Of a stretch of 64,000 nt of DNA, positions 39,902-48,512 are shown piece after piece. The stretch spans positions 578,467 through 642,466 of the forward strand of contig VZTI01004087.1 of assembly GCA_013397865.1 (NCBI GenBank), given 5' to 3'. The notes under the pieces are model-generated. The model saw nothing but the letters and a program-made list of their open reading frames with translations. It made no database searches and was not told the DNA's origin. The DNA comes from Struthidea cinerea. Taxonomy: Eukaryota > Chordata > Aves > Passeriformes > Corcoracidae. Each line of letters starts with the position of its first letter. Positions within the stretch are counted from its first letter, which is position 1. The position numbers and the translations under genes are program-made.

Positions 39902-41458
39902 TCACTCCCAGGGTTCACCTTCTGCTTATTTTCATTTCCAATCAGAACTAACTCACATTTTAAAGCTGTGGAAATGAAATCCTTTTCCTTTAGCAATACA
40001 TGTTGATTTGACCTTTATCTTCCCCTCCTGGAAAACATTAAAATTATTGCTCGGTATGCCAGCTAAAATTGTCAAATCTTCATTTTTTCCCTCTCTTCCA
40101 GTGCAGTTTTGCTTTTCTAACTGTGCATTCTTTTGGTCAGGTTCACCCAGTATTTTGACAACCTTTATGTTAGTATATATCATAAAGACACATAGTTAAA
40201 CAAATACTATTGAATATCTTCCTACTGTTCTGCCTTAAGATGCTTTTTTTCAGAAATTGCCTCTTGCACAGAGAAAGCAAAAGGAAATTGTTTTCATGCA
40301 TAGGAAAAGTATTCAAAAAGCATGCGCTAAGGGACTGAGGAAATTATAGACACATTGGAAGTACAGCTGGTTATAAAAAAATTCCATCCCTTTCATTTAT
40401 ACTACAGATATGCTAACAAATATTAATTACATGTCTTATAGTCTTGCTGTTGAACGACATAGAAATGCTTGCAGCATGCGCTGCTGATACAAAATTTCAA
40501 ACATTTCATACATAATAAAAGCCAAATGGGATTACAAAGGAACAGTTCAGCAGTAAGACAGCAGTGATCAGTAGCCTGTTGTTGCACACCAAAAACTTCT
40601 GTAAAAAAGGCAAGAGGAATAGTGTTCACTTTTCTTCATCACAGGCTCAAAGTTTACCAAATATTTCCCTGGACCATCTCTTTGATCATTCTTCTCATGC
40701 CCTTCCTCTTACGTGATTTGAAGGGCAAGGGGAGGAAGAGAAGCTATAAAAATAATGTCCAACTAGACTAAGATACAGTTTAAGAAAGTTGAGGACATTC
40801 CAAGGTGAACTGTAAAATGGTTAAAGCAAAAACTGGTTCCGTTTCTGGCTCTAGAACTGACTTAGTGTGCAATCACAAGTAAATTTTTTGTCACTCGTTC
40901 AACTTGATTGTAAAATGTTTTTAAAAGAAAATGCAACTTTACTTTCACAACACTAAGATCTTAGGACAACGTTGTAAAAAAATCAGAATAAGAGAAAATT
41001 GTACACAATATGAATTAATACATTAGCATAACATTAATAGTGAGTTTATATATATATACATGTATATATATATATAATATTTTTTATATATATATATCCT
41101 CTAACTTAAAAATTATGAGAACAAGTATTTGGTGTTCAGCTCTAGAACTGGTAGAAATACCCCCATGGTGTATGGTGCTAAAGTAATGCTCTGATTTGCT
41201 CATATGGTTAAAGATGCTACCATCCCAAGTGGCATGCTACAAAGGTGATGAAACTCTCCAGACCCTCTTTCTTTTGCCCCTCTTGTAGCTGAACTAGAGG
41301 TTTATATTTTCTCTATTTGCTTACATGTGCAAACATTTTAAAAATGTATAAGCTTGTCCTTGGCATTTTAAAACCAAATGAGTTCAGCTGTACAGGACAA
41401 ACACAAGATTAGGAAGCCAATTATTACATGTACTTTTGCACAGCAATACAGGTGTAGA
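39902..41458. other. Unique AT-rich spacer between two LTRs
   Basis: There is no recognisable retroviral coding sequence between the two oppositely oriented LTRs, which argues against their being the ends of one provirus. A TA-rich microsatellite lies at 41047-41097. Confidence 0.6.
41047..41097. repeat. (TA)n microsatellite
   Basis: Runs of tatata are interrupted by acatg and by a T tract; the whole 51 bases are AT except two positions. Confidence 0.85.
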
Positions 41459-41492
41459 TAGGTGATATCCAAGAATGTTCTGGACACAATTC

Positions 41493-41497
41493 TGTGC
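41493..41497. repeat. Left TSD (tgtgc) of the 41498 LTR
   Basis: tgtgc directly before the LTR is repeated exactly at 42131-42135. The single pre-insertion copy is part of the CR1 motif CCTGTGCCATGTGC. Confidence 0.88.
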
Positions 41498-42130
41498 TGT
41501 CTTGGGGTGACTTTTTGATGTGTATCCCCTATTGCTGCTCTATGACCAGAAATTAATTTTGTGCCTTTCTGTGCCTTTAAACTGAGCCTGAGAGGGGGGA
41601 GAGAAAAAACTGAGTGAACTTTTCAAAACAGTTGTTCAAGGACACAGACACACACTCCTCTGCATTCTCCTGCTGGGGTAGCAAGGGCAGAGGAAGCACC
41701 CTTCTTACTTTTCATCCAGCTTTCGGCTCCTTTTCTCCTGAGGGAGACGGAGAGTTGAACTTTGTTTTCCTGGGACTTTGCTTTTTTCCCTTCTTCTCTT
41801 CTGAACTGTTTCAACATCAGAACACATTGGGAAAATTTTCCACCAAGGCCCCGGAGGTGGCCTACCCCGTCCCAGCTCTGAGGAGGAGGAGAGAGACCAC
41901 ACCTACAGAAGGACTCTGAAATCTTCCCAGGTTTCTCTCCACAGCGAGAGGTTTTATTATTTAGCATCGTTAACCTTTTCCTGTGTGTTTATTAAATAAA
42001 TAGGTTTTTTCATCTCTTTCACTTTCCTCCAAGGAAATTTTTTTTTTTCCCAAACCTGGTGGGGGAGGGGTGATTGTAACCTGCCTTCTGTCAGAGGATA
42101 TTTTCCTCCAAATTTGTTCAAACCGGCACA
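41498..42130 (+). mobile_element. Solo LTR with 5-bp TSD (copy B, plus), nested in CR1
   Basis: It begins tgtcttggggtgacttt and ends tgttcaaaccggcaca. Flanking tgtgc at 41493-41497 and 42131-42135 is a perfect 5-bp target-site duplication. It matches the minus-strand reading of the LTR at 39310-39896 over most of its length, for example cctttaaactgagcctgaga, gaactgtttcaacatcagaaca, and attaaataaatagg with AATAAA at 41995-42000. It is 633 bp, somewhat longer than copy A because of an insertion-like stretch around 41650-41720. There are no internal genes, so it is a solo LTR. Open frames on both strands inside it (up to 114 residues) are not real genes. Confidence 0.9.
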
Positions 42131-42501
42131 TGTGCCATGTGCTCTAGGATGACCCTGCTTGAGCAGGGAGGTAGGACCAGATGACCTGGTGTATTCCTTC
42201 CAATCTGACCCATTCTGTGATTCTGTGATATCAAAGAGCTTCATTTCACCTACCAGATCTTTCACAAACCAGTGATGTAGTATATACTCTGTAAGGAAAG
42301 TAGTCAAGTTTAGTGATTACTTAGACTTTAACAGTTGCAAGTGAGCTCCTTTGGTCAAAGTTAGACAAAGGATAGAAAAATGGGATGATATGGAAGAAAG
42401 AAATTTAGAGGAGAACCCAAAATAGCTGATACACCTCAAAAATAATCTAACCTAAATAATCTACATTACTCCAGAAGCCTTTGAAAATATTAACTATGGC
42501 A

Positions 42502-42507
42502 TTTCTG
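42502..42507. repeat. Left TSD (tttctg) of the 42508 insertion
   Basis: tttctg lies just before TGTGGG on the plus strand and again at 44066-44071, just after CCCACA. The match is exact. Confidence 0.85.
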
Positions 42508-42611
42508 TGTGGGAAGAGATGGGATGGAATTGAGCTGCGGGCTGTGGGACATGCCTGCAGAGGCACATGGCAGCACAAAGGAGCACATGGTGGCACAGAG
42601 AGGCTTGTCTC
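42508..42611 (+). repeat. Inverted U3 5'-terminal fragment (left arm)
   Basis: This is the plus-oriented copy of the first 104 bases of the LTR found on the minus strand at 43962-44065. By eye there are 10 mismatches and no gaps. Similarity stops just after cttgtctc, with a short shared ccgg six to ten bases further on, which is a possible microhomology at the switch point. Confidence 0.85.
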
Positions 42612-43116
42612 AGCCGGCACACAAGATGGAGACAAATCCCACATGTGGAGAGCCACGCTCGCCCCGCCAGACCTGCTGTGTCACCGGCATGGTGTTCGCC
42701 AGGGCCCCCCCACCTCTGCCATGTGCTCTCTGGCACGGCATGGCTCTTCCATGTGCTCGCCCTGTGTGCTCGCTGCCACGCAGGCTCTGCATGCATACCC
42801 CCCCCCGCCATTGCTGCCGGCGCTGCTACACTCTCGCAGAGAGCAGGCGGAGAGGGAATACACTGCTGGGATGGGCTCGCCCAGCTCCAGCCACTCGTTG
42901 CGACATGGCTCCAACTGATCCGGCGTGGCGAGGGACGGCGTGAGCTCTTCCAAATCTGCACCCCCTTCTGCGGCAGCCCATTTTCCCACCGCCACCCACT
43001 GACCACGTGGATCGGGGGGGAAAAGACCCGACTCCCCACCAGGATCAAACAGATCAGGGGACGAGGGGCCATGCTCCGGTTCTCCTCCCACAGCCCCCAA
43101 GCTTACAGTTAGAGCC
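42612..43116 (-). pseudogene. GC-rich remnant, probably downstream gag
   Basis: On the minus strand, downstream of the gag start, the frame is lost by a stop at 43117-43119. A new open frame in a shifted register (43100 to 42681, 139 codons) begins with a plausible Gag-like acidic and proline-rich segment (DLFDPGGE, then LFPPDP). It then becomes cysteine- and alanine-rich with repeated GCACATGG-type words. No CA domain, major homology region or zinc knuckle is visible, so the assignment to gag rests on position and composition. The very high GC content gives several overlapping long frames on both strands (to 192 residues), which should not be taken as genes. Confidence 0.45.
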
Positions 43117-43479
43117 TTACATTTTGCTCAGCAGTGCAGAAGGGACTGGCACAGCTGCCGAGGTGACATAAGCGTCCTTCTTTTTCTGGTCTCCGGGTGC
43201 TGCATGCGCCATGAGCGCTTCGCATGCAGTCCTCCACGGATACAAAAGCTTTGTCAGCGATGTGTCGCCTTGCATATCTTGGTCCCGCAATGCGTCCCCC
43301 AAAGCGTCCCATGTCTGAGGATCAAAAATATTAGTAGTTTGTAAAGTTGGATCACAGCCTTTTGCCCAGAACAAGAGTCTGTTCAAATCTGTAGACTCAA
43401 CTTTCCTGCTGTGTTTCTGCAAAATCCGTTCCGATGTCTCTGAGACCTTCTTTTGTTCTTGGGAAACACCACTCCCCAT
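43117..43479 (-). pseudogene. gag: ERV gag N-terminus (matrix-like), broken
   Basis: This is a 120-codon frame starting MGSG, a good N-myristoylation context, about 190 bases beyond the primer-binding site as expected for gag. Visible matrix-like features in order are an S-rich start, a KVESTDLNRLLFWAK segment at about residues 26-40, a FDPQTWDALGDAL segment at about 52-64, and a KLLYPWRTACEAL segment at about 76-88. This pattern of a DL..LL.W block, then FDP.TW...G..L, then W recalls matrix regions of endogenous beta-like (ERVK) Gag proteins. The frame ends at a stop well short of a full Gag, and continuation is only possible in another register. There is no pol, so the element cannot be autonomous. 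The start codon context is the only ATG that fits. The family call is by recognition. Confidence 0.65.
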
Positions 43480-43668
43480 GGTTCTTGGCTGCTAACCTCC
43501 ATCCTGTGGAAAGGTCGATTGGTGCCACGAGCTTTGTTTCAGCTCCCGGACATCGTTTCAGCTCCCAGGCTTCGTTTCAGCCNTTTCAGCTCCCGGGCTT
43601 CGTTTCAGCCCCTCTGTAAAGTTCAGCCGCATCATCCTCACCGGAGCAACCGCCAGTTGCCTTTCAGT
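43480..43668 (-). other. ERV leader (5' untranslated) region
   Basis: This is the stretch between primer-binding site and gag on the minus strand. It contains a possible splice donor (CCGGTGAG, near 43638-43645) and the 19-bp tandem repeats at 43537-43610. A single unresolved base N stands at 43583. Confidence 0.6.
43537..43610. repeat. 19-bp tandem repeats in ERV leader
   Basis: On the plus strand the unit tttcagctcccgggcttcg occurs at 43537-43555 (with ga-cat variation), 43556-43574 and 43584-43602. Partial units (tttcagcc) lie at 43575-43582 and 43603-43610. The N at 43583 sits exactly at the short unit, so the copy number may be wrong in the assembly. Confidence 0.8.
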
Positions 43669-43686
43669 GTCTGATGCAGGGCGCCA
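43669..43686 (-). promoter_or_regulatory. Retroviral primer-binding site
   Basis: On the minus strand TGGCGCCC follows the LTR end after a two-base spacer. Those eight bases match the 3' end of tRNA-Lys (GGGCGCCA). The next ten bases (TGCATCAGAC) do not fit the tRNA-Lys T-arm as I know it, so the primer is either different or the site has decayed. Confidence 0.65.
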
Positions 43687-43688
43687 TT

Positions 43689-44065
43689 TGTGCGTGACTG
43701 AGACATGGACCCAGACCGGCAGGAAATCTGAATCATTTATTCAAAGAATTGAGCTGGTTTTACACACTTTTTCAAGGCACAGTATTTCCTTAAAAGGCAA
43801 TTCTCACTACATGGCCTATCCCGTGCTGCCATGTCAGCAACACATTTTCTAAATGTCCTTCTATGGGGTGATCACTCACTGGTCACCTGTCTGTCAGCTC
43901 CCGGCACGCTCCTCTCCGTAGGGGTCTGCCACATGACACATCCTCCCCCCAGGGTCCGGTGGAGACAAGCCTCTGTGTGCCGCCGTGTGCTACTTTGTGC
44001 TGCCATGTGCTTCTGCAGACACGTCCCACAGCCCACAGCTCAACTCTATCCCATCTCTTCCCACA
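43689..44065 (-). mobile_element. Complete 377-bp ERV LTR of the inverted element
   Basis: On the minus strand it runs TGTGGGAAGAGATGGGAT ... GTCACGCACA, followed by the primer-binding site. AATAAA (in GAATAAATGATTCAG) is at 43736-43741, about 50 bases before the LTR end, leaving a short R-U5. No strong TATA box is obvious upstream. The presence of a primer-binding site and gag directly after it shows that this is a true 5' LTR, not a solo LTR. Its first 104 bases recur inverted at 42508. Confidence 0.82.
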
Positions 44066-44228
44066 TTTCTGTGTGTAAAAGTTTGTTGAAAACTCACACT
44101 TTCATTCACTGTAGTACATTGACTATTTAGAATAATAAATTTTCACAAGAAAAATACTGCCTAGATATCACTTGGAATTCAAAAACAAAAAGCAACTAAT
44201 ATGGACCAAAAGATTATGCAGAGAAACA

Positions 44229-44521
44229 TTTTACTAGGGCATGAGTGACAGGACAAGGGGTAATGGCTTCCAACTGAAAAAGTGTAAGTTTAAATTTGAT
44301 ATTTGAAAGAAATTTTTCACTATGAATGTGGTGAGGAACTGGAACAGGTTGTACAGAGAAGTTGTGGGTGCCCCATCCCTCAAAGTGTTCAAGGCCAGGT
44401 TTGATGGGGCATTAAACAACCTGATCTAGTAGAAGGTGTCCTTGCCCATGCCAGGGCCTTAAAACTAGATGATTTTTAAGGTGCCTTCCAACCCAAGGCA
44501 TTCTATCTTATGATTCTATGG
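44229..44521 (+). mobile_element. CR1 LINE 3' fragment
   Basis: The segment starts ttactagggcatgagtgacag and ends cattctatcttatgattctatgg. Translated on the plus strand it keeps the CR1 RT C-terminal signature N-W-N-R-L-Y-R-E-V-V-G-A-P-S-L-K-V-F. The 3' untranslated part shows CTAGATGATTTTTAAGGTGCCTTCCAACCC and then the terminal ATTCTATGATTCTATG repeats. It is about 293 bp, 5'-truncated as most CR1 copies are, and lies 158 bases past the ERV insertion. Confidence 0.88.
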
Positions 44522-45488
44522 TTATTTAAGTCTCTAGTAAGGCTGGTAAGTATAATGTTCTCTTGATAAGTTTCAAAATAATTCTTTCTTCTGCTTTTTT
44601 CAAAGAGAATTCTTCCTTTTCCTTCCTTGTCATCCCAATCATAAAGTGCACATCCTCAACAAGGGTAGAATACTCAAATCTTATTTTTCTCCTTATTGCA
44701 AACACTTCTAAGCCTTTCTTGTCTAAGCACTGGTAGGTAAGATGGCTTCCGGGAATGAAAAAATGTGTTCCGTTTTCTCTTCACATTCTCAAATTATTTC
44801 TTTTATTTTAGCTAGAAATTTTGTTATCTTTTCTTCTCAGTCATTTCACTCAAGTAGCAATTAGGAATATACCTCTCTTTTATCATGAACACATACTGCG
44901 ACAAGATGTTGATTCTGAATTTTGAAGGCAGTATTCAGAAAAGGGAGGAAGCACAAAACATTGGAGAAAAAAAATGCTAGGTGAGTAAATAGATCAAAAA
45001 ACAAAAACAGTTTGAGTGGAAAATTGCAAAAGCTAGAAAATCCAAGTACGGGAAGAGAGAGAAAAATTAAAATAAGAATAGGGAAAGAAAAAAGTTATAG
45101 AGGTAAAATAAAGGAGATGTACTCATTTCTCAAAGATGTGAAAGCTTTAAAATTCCAAAGTACATAGGAGATGGGGATGCATATCTAATAAAATAAATGT
45201 TATTCAAGGTTTATAAGAACATGAAAGCAAGCCTTGGAAGTTCAAGAACAAACTATTCCACCAAGTACAAAATGCAATACAGAAAACAGCCAATTCTGCA
45301 CTGAAGTATTTATGTAAACAGCTGTACTGAAGAGCAAAGAACAGAAGAAGGGACAATATACAAGGGTCACAATAACAGAATGACATTCGTTTAGATATAT
45401 GATGATGACCTAACACAGGATTTTTTCCTCTAATGTTTTCTTTCCTATCAGTATGTGGCCGTGGCAAGGTGTATTTCTTTATGTTTGT
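44522..45488. other. AT-rich unique sequence, no gene seen
   Basis: No gene or recognised repeat. A-rich purine sequence lies around 44990-45130. Confidence 0.5.
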
Positions 45489-45596
45489 AGAGTCATATAA
45501 TATGCTGAGTTAGAAGGCACTCATCGGGATCATTAAGTCCAACTCCTGGCCCTGCACAGAACACCTCAAGAGTCACATCATGTGCCTGAGAGATTA
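45489..45596 (-). mobile_element. CR1 LINE 3' tail fragment, second subtype
   Basis: On the plus strand agagtcatataatatgctgagttagaaggcactcatcgggatcattaagtccaactcctggccctgcacagaacacctcaagagtcaca follows the reverse complement of a CR1 subfamily with the block GTCCAACTCCTGGCCCTGCACAGGACA. This is a different subfamily from the copies at 44229 and 48513. About 108 bp are recognisable. Confidence 0.82.
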
Positions 45597-46700
45597 CTAG
45601 GTAATGCTTCCCCCAAAATATGTTTTTTAATATTGAAAGATTCGATAGAATTAAATGCTCTTTTGGCACATAGTTTCCATGCTGATCTTCTGTGTTTGAC
45701 AGAAGCATACATTGAGTTTCAAAGACAAGAAGAACAAAGAAAAGATTACTGTGGCCCAAATTAGGCAAGGACTTGCAGATAATCCATATGCCTTTCGTAT
45801 TGGAAAGTGTAATCTTTGAAATCCTCTCCTAACTTCTTAGTTACTAAAGGATAAAGGGCTTCTTTTAAACACCTAAATCCCAAATACTCAGAGGCAGCTC
45901 AAATGCTTTGAACAGCCCCACACTGCCAGTGTTGCTGCTCTTATCTGCTGCCATCTTGAGCATTGTCTGAGCCCTCAGGGAAGTCACAATCCCTATCGGA
46001 GGCTGGAAAACGTGCTGAACACACCCACACACCAGCAAACGTAGAACAACAGCTACCAGGTTGGAAGGGACCATAACAGAAGTATCCCTCTCTGTTTTAC
46101 TGCCAATCCCAGTACTTAAAAATCTCCACAGAGCTTTCTTTAATACTTCACAATATTTCTCTTTTCTGACCCTTCCTTCCTCCATCCTTAGTTAATCTCG
46201 CTGTGTTTGATAGGCTATAAATAAAACTTCAGCATTCCTTTAGAAGGAATACACCGTATCAGCTATTTTCCCCTTCATAATACTTCTGCTAGTCCACAGG
46301 TGTCCGAAGTCTCCATTTTCTCTTTCGATGATCTTACTGACGTATTTCTAGGTAAGCAAAGATCAATTGTTCTCATCTTAGACTTAGCTCCTGTTGTTTC
46401 CATTTCAGATCTTTATCTCTACAGAAGGTTTTTATGCCTGAAATCTCACTTAATATTTGTTATTTTTAATGTGTCAGTAATACCAGCTCATCTAACCTTC
46501 TCCCTACTTATCTAACTGGGCTTGTTTTCAAGACTGAGACCACACTCATTCAAAAATACAGTTGTGCTTATGGGGGGTACCCGCATTGCATATGGAGCTC
46601 CAGTTGGTGGACTGAGTTCTCAGGGAAGCTGTGTGAAACTACAGGACTAACACACAAGATGGAAGTTTAAACAAAATGCAAAACTGACTGATTTTATTCA
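45597..46700. other. Unique sequence, no gene seen
   Basis: No gene is recognised. The stretch from 46550 to 46700 could be the R-U5 end of a minus-strand LTR (GAATAAAATCAGTC near 46690), but the gap beyond it prevents a decision. Confidence 0.4.
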
Positions 46701-46715
46701 ACCAAGGTAAAAGTC

Positions 46716-47062
46716 AAGAAAAGAGGAGAGAAAGAGCGAAAAAGAGAAAGAGAGAGAGAGAAAGAGAAGGAGAAGAAAGAGAGAAGGAGAGAGAGAGAGA
46801 ATGGAAGGAAGGAAGGAAGGAAGGAAGGAAGGAAGGAAGGAAGNNNNNNNNNNNNNNNNNNNNNNNNNNNNNNNNNNNNNNNNNNNNNNNNNNNNNNNNN
46901 NNNNNNNNNNNNNNNNNNNNNNNNNNNNNNNNNNNNNNNNNNNNNNNNNNNNNNNNNNNNNNNNNNNNNNNNNNNNNNNNNNNNNNNNNNNNNNNNNNNN
47001 NNNNNNNNNNNNNNNNNNNNNNNNNNNNNNNNNNNNNNNNNAGAAAGAAAGAAAGAAAAAGA
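46716..47062. repeat. Purine (GA/GGAA/GAAA) microsatellite with assembly gap
   Basis: A nearly pure purine tract begins near 46716 as GA and GAAA units. It becomes (GGAA)n at 46803-46843, enters a run of 198 N (46844-47041), and resumes as (GAAA)n to about 47059. The unit differs on the two sides of the gap. The gap length is probably nominal. Confidence 0.92.
46844..47041. other. Assembly gap (198 N)
   Basis: All bases are N. The open frames that appear to run through it on both strands are not real. Confidence 0.99.
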
Positions 47063-48512
47063 CGCTGAATTTAAATCAATAGGTGACTCCAATTCTGAGA
47101 CAAGACTGCTTAAACACATATTTGCACTTAAGCAACTAAAGACGTGCACTAAAAGACATTTAATTATCACGATTCTATTTAATATGTAAGCTAGAGTTGT
47201 ATTTTTTCTTGCATACACTAAGTAAGGCAAAACATTATTTCTGTATTTCAAAAAGTCTTGCTACAGTTACAGTATTCAAACTAGCAAATTTGAGTGGTTT
47301 GGAACATAACCTTAAAATTCTGTTCTAAATTACAAAAATTCCTGACAATTTTTAAAATGTCATTATTTTCAAATACAATATAAAAACACATCTGCAATAG
47401 ACAAAGCATTAGAAATATTGTTATTTGCTTGGAAGTTTAAAACTCTATTAGTATTTCCAGAATTTTAAATATGTGAAAGTGATTCTGTATCAATCAACAC
47501 AGATAAAAACTTTCAGGGTTTGATAATTTCACTCTCCGCAAAGAAAACTGTATTTAAGATAGTCTGGATGGAAACCTACTGGGTTGTTGTATTATATTTG
47601 TTTGTCCTGCTGTTTCATCTGGCTGTATATTTGGGAAGTTCATTTCAGCAGTATTGCAAAGAGATCTCCTGAGAGCAAAAAAATACCTCAAGAAGAGTTG
47701 GGAAAATAAACCTGGAAACATTGCAAGAATAGCCTTACTGTTACAGTCACGATACACCTGTGACAAAAGCCCTGTCCCAACTGTTTTCTTAATTTTACTT
47801 CACATAAAAGGACATAGGATGTCAGGAGAAAATCTAGTACTTTCTAAATGGAATACAAGGGCTTAACAATAAAAAGATTTTTAATCAATCCCAGGTCTAT
47901 TTCATGTTTTAGTCCCACAATTCATTTCAGTCAATTCACACCACAGAGTTAGAATACTCCTTAATCAAAATAAACACATAATCAGTTTAGAAACATGCTG
48001 GCTGACTACCATGACACCAAGGGAGATGCATGTGATGGGGAAGGAGAGCCAGAACAGGCTGTATAGAAAGCACTGCTGAAATCAGAATATTGACTTGCAC
48101 TCCCAATGGCACAGCAGGGAGAACATCGTTGCTGAACAGACTTGCTATTAATTCTGTTGACTACATGGGTCATGGCTGCTAAATTAACTGTCTTTAGTGA
48201 TATATTAAGTTCTCTAGGTTCGTGACAGACTTCATTCCTCATCTGTTCTGAAGCTGACAGCAGCCATGTCTGCTTCTTCTGCAAATCACGCTGAAGCTAT
48301 AGATCCTGTGTGTATGACAGTGAGTAGTAACATTTAAGTAGTGTTATGGCTGACATACAGCATTCTCAGTTATTAAAAAAAGAAAAAAATCAGCATCTGT
48401 GACTTATCACACTTCATGAGCGTGTTGAGTGTGGCAGTTTAAAATCCTCTCACTGTATCTTAATGGACCAACTCAAGGTATCCTCAAGTTGTTGTAACAT
48501 TTCACACAACCG
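47063..48512. other. AT-rich unique sequence, no gene seen
   Basis: No credible exon or recognised repeat. Confidence 0.5.

Larger units (their letters stand above)
41459..42229 (+). mobile_element. CR1 LINE 3' fragment split by an LTR
   Basis: The left part (41459-41497) reads ggtgatatccaagaatgttc, then tggacacaattctgtgc. The right part (42131-42229) reads tgtgccatgtgctctaggatg, then accctgcttgagcaggg, and ends cattctgtgattctgtgat. With the LTR and one copy of tgtgc removed, they form a continuous CR1 3' end: the block CTGGATGCAATCCTGTGCCATGTGCTCTAGG is standard and also appears, reverse-complemented, in the copy at 48513. The CR1 was therefore present before the LTR at 41498-42130 landed in it. 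It is 5'-truncated, with about 130 bp of CR1 in total. Confidence 0.85.
42508..44065 (-). mobile_element. Short ERV insertion with U3 sequence at both ends
   Basis: This 1558-bp insertion is flanked by a perfect 6-bp duplication, tttctg (42502-42507 and 44066-44071). From the right edge on the minus strand it holds a full LTR (44065-43689), a primer-binding site, a leader, a gag start with frame breaks, and GC-rich sequence probably still from gag. The left edge is not the expected U5 end of a 3' LTR. Instead 42508-42611 repeats the first 104 bases of U3 in inverted orientation (TGTGGGAAGAGATGGGAT...), about 90% identical to the right copy. Both ends joined to host DNA are therefore U3 ends. 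A 6-bp TSD points to a class II (beta/ERVK- or alpharetrovirus-like) integrase. No pol, env or polypurine tract is present. Integration of an aberrant reverse-transcription product is the simplest explanation. Confidence 0.8.

Noticed and set aside
39310..42130. The two LTRs as the two ends of one provirus
   Set aside because: They are in opposite orientation, each has its own different 5-bp duplication, and the sequence between them has no retroviral genes.
42494..43112. Several overlapping long open frames (139-192 residues) on both strands
   Set aside because: They sit in the GC-rich remnant of the ERV insertion, where stop codons are rare. They overlap each other in most registers and only the minus-strand gag-side reading has positional support.
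42508..44065. Assembly fold-back artefact as the cause of the inverted U3 arms
   Set aside because: The arms differ at about 10% of positions and a perfect 6-bp duplication flanks the unit. A fold-back artefact would give identical arms and no such duplication.
46025..46085. CR1 tail suggested by caggttggaagggacc
   Set aside because: Only about 16 bases fit. Flanks do not continue as CR1, so a chance or unprovable match.
46560..46715. R-U5 end of a minus-strand LTR (AATAAA in GAATAAAATCAG)
   Set aside because: The upstream part would fall in the purine tract and assembly gap. No ends or duplication can be set.
46694..47251. Open frames running through the N stretch
   Set aside because: They cross 198 undefined bases and a purine microsatellite, so they are artefacts.
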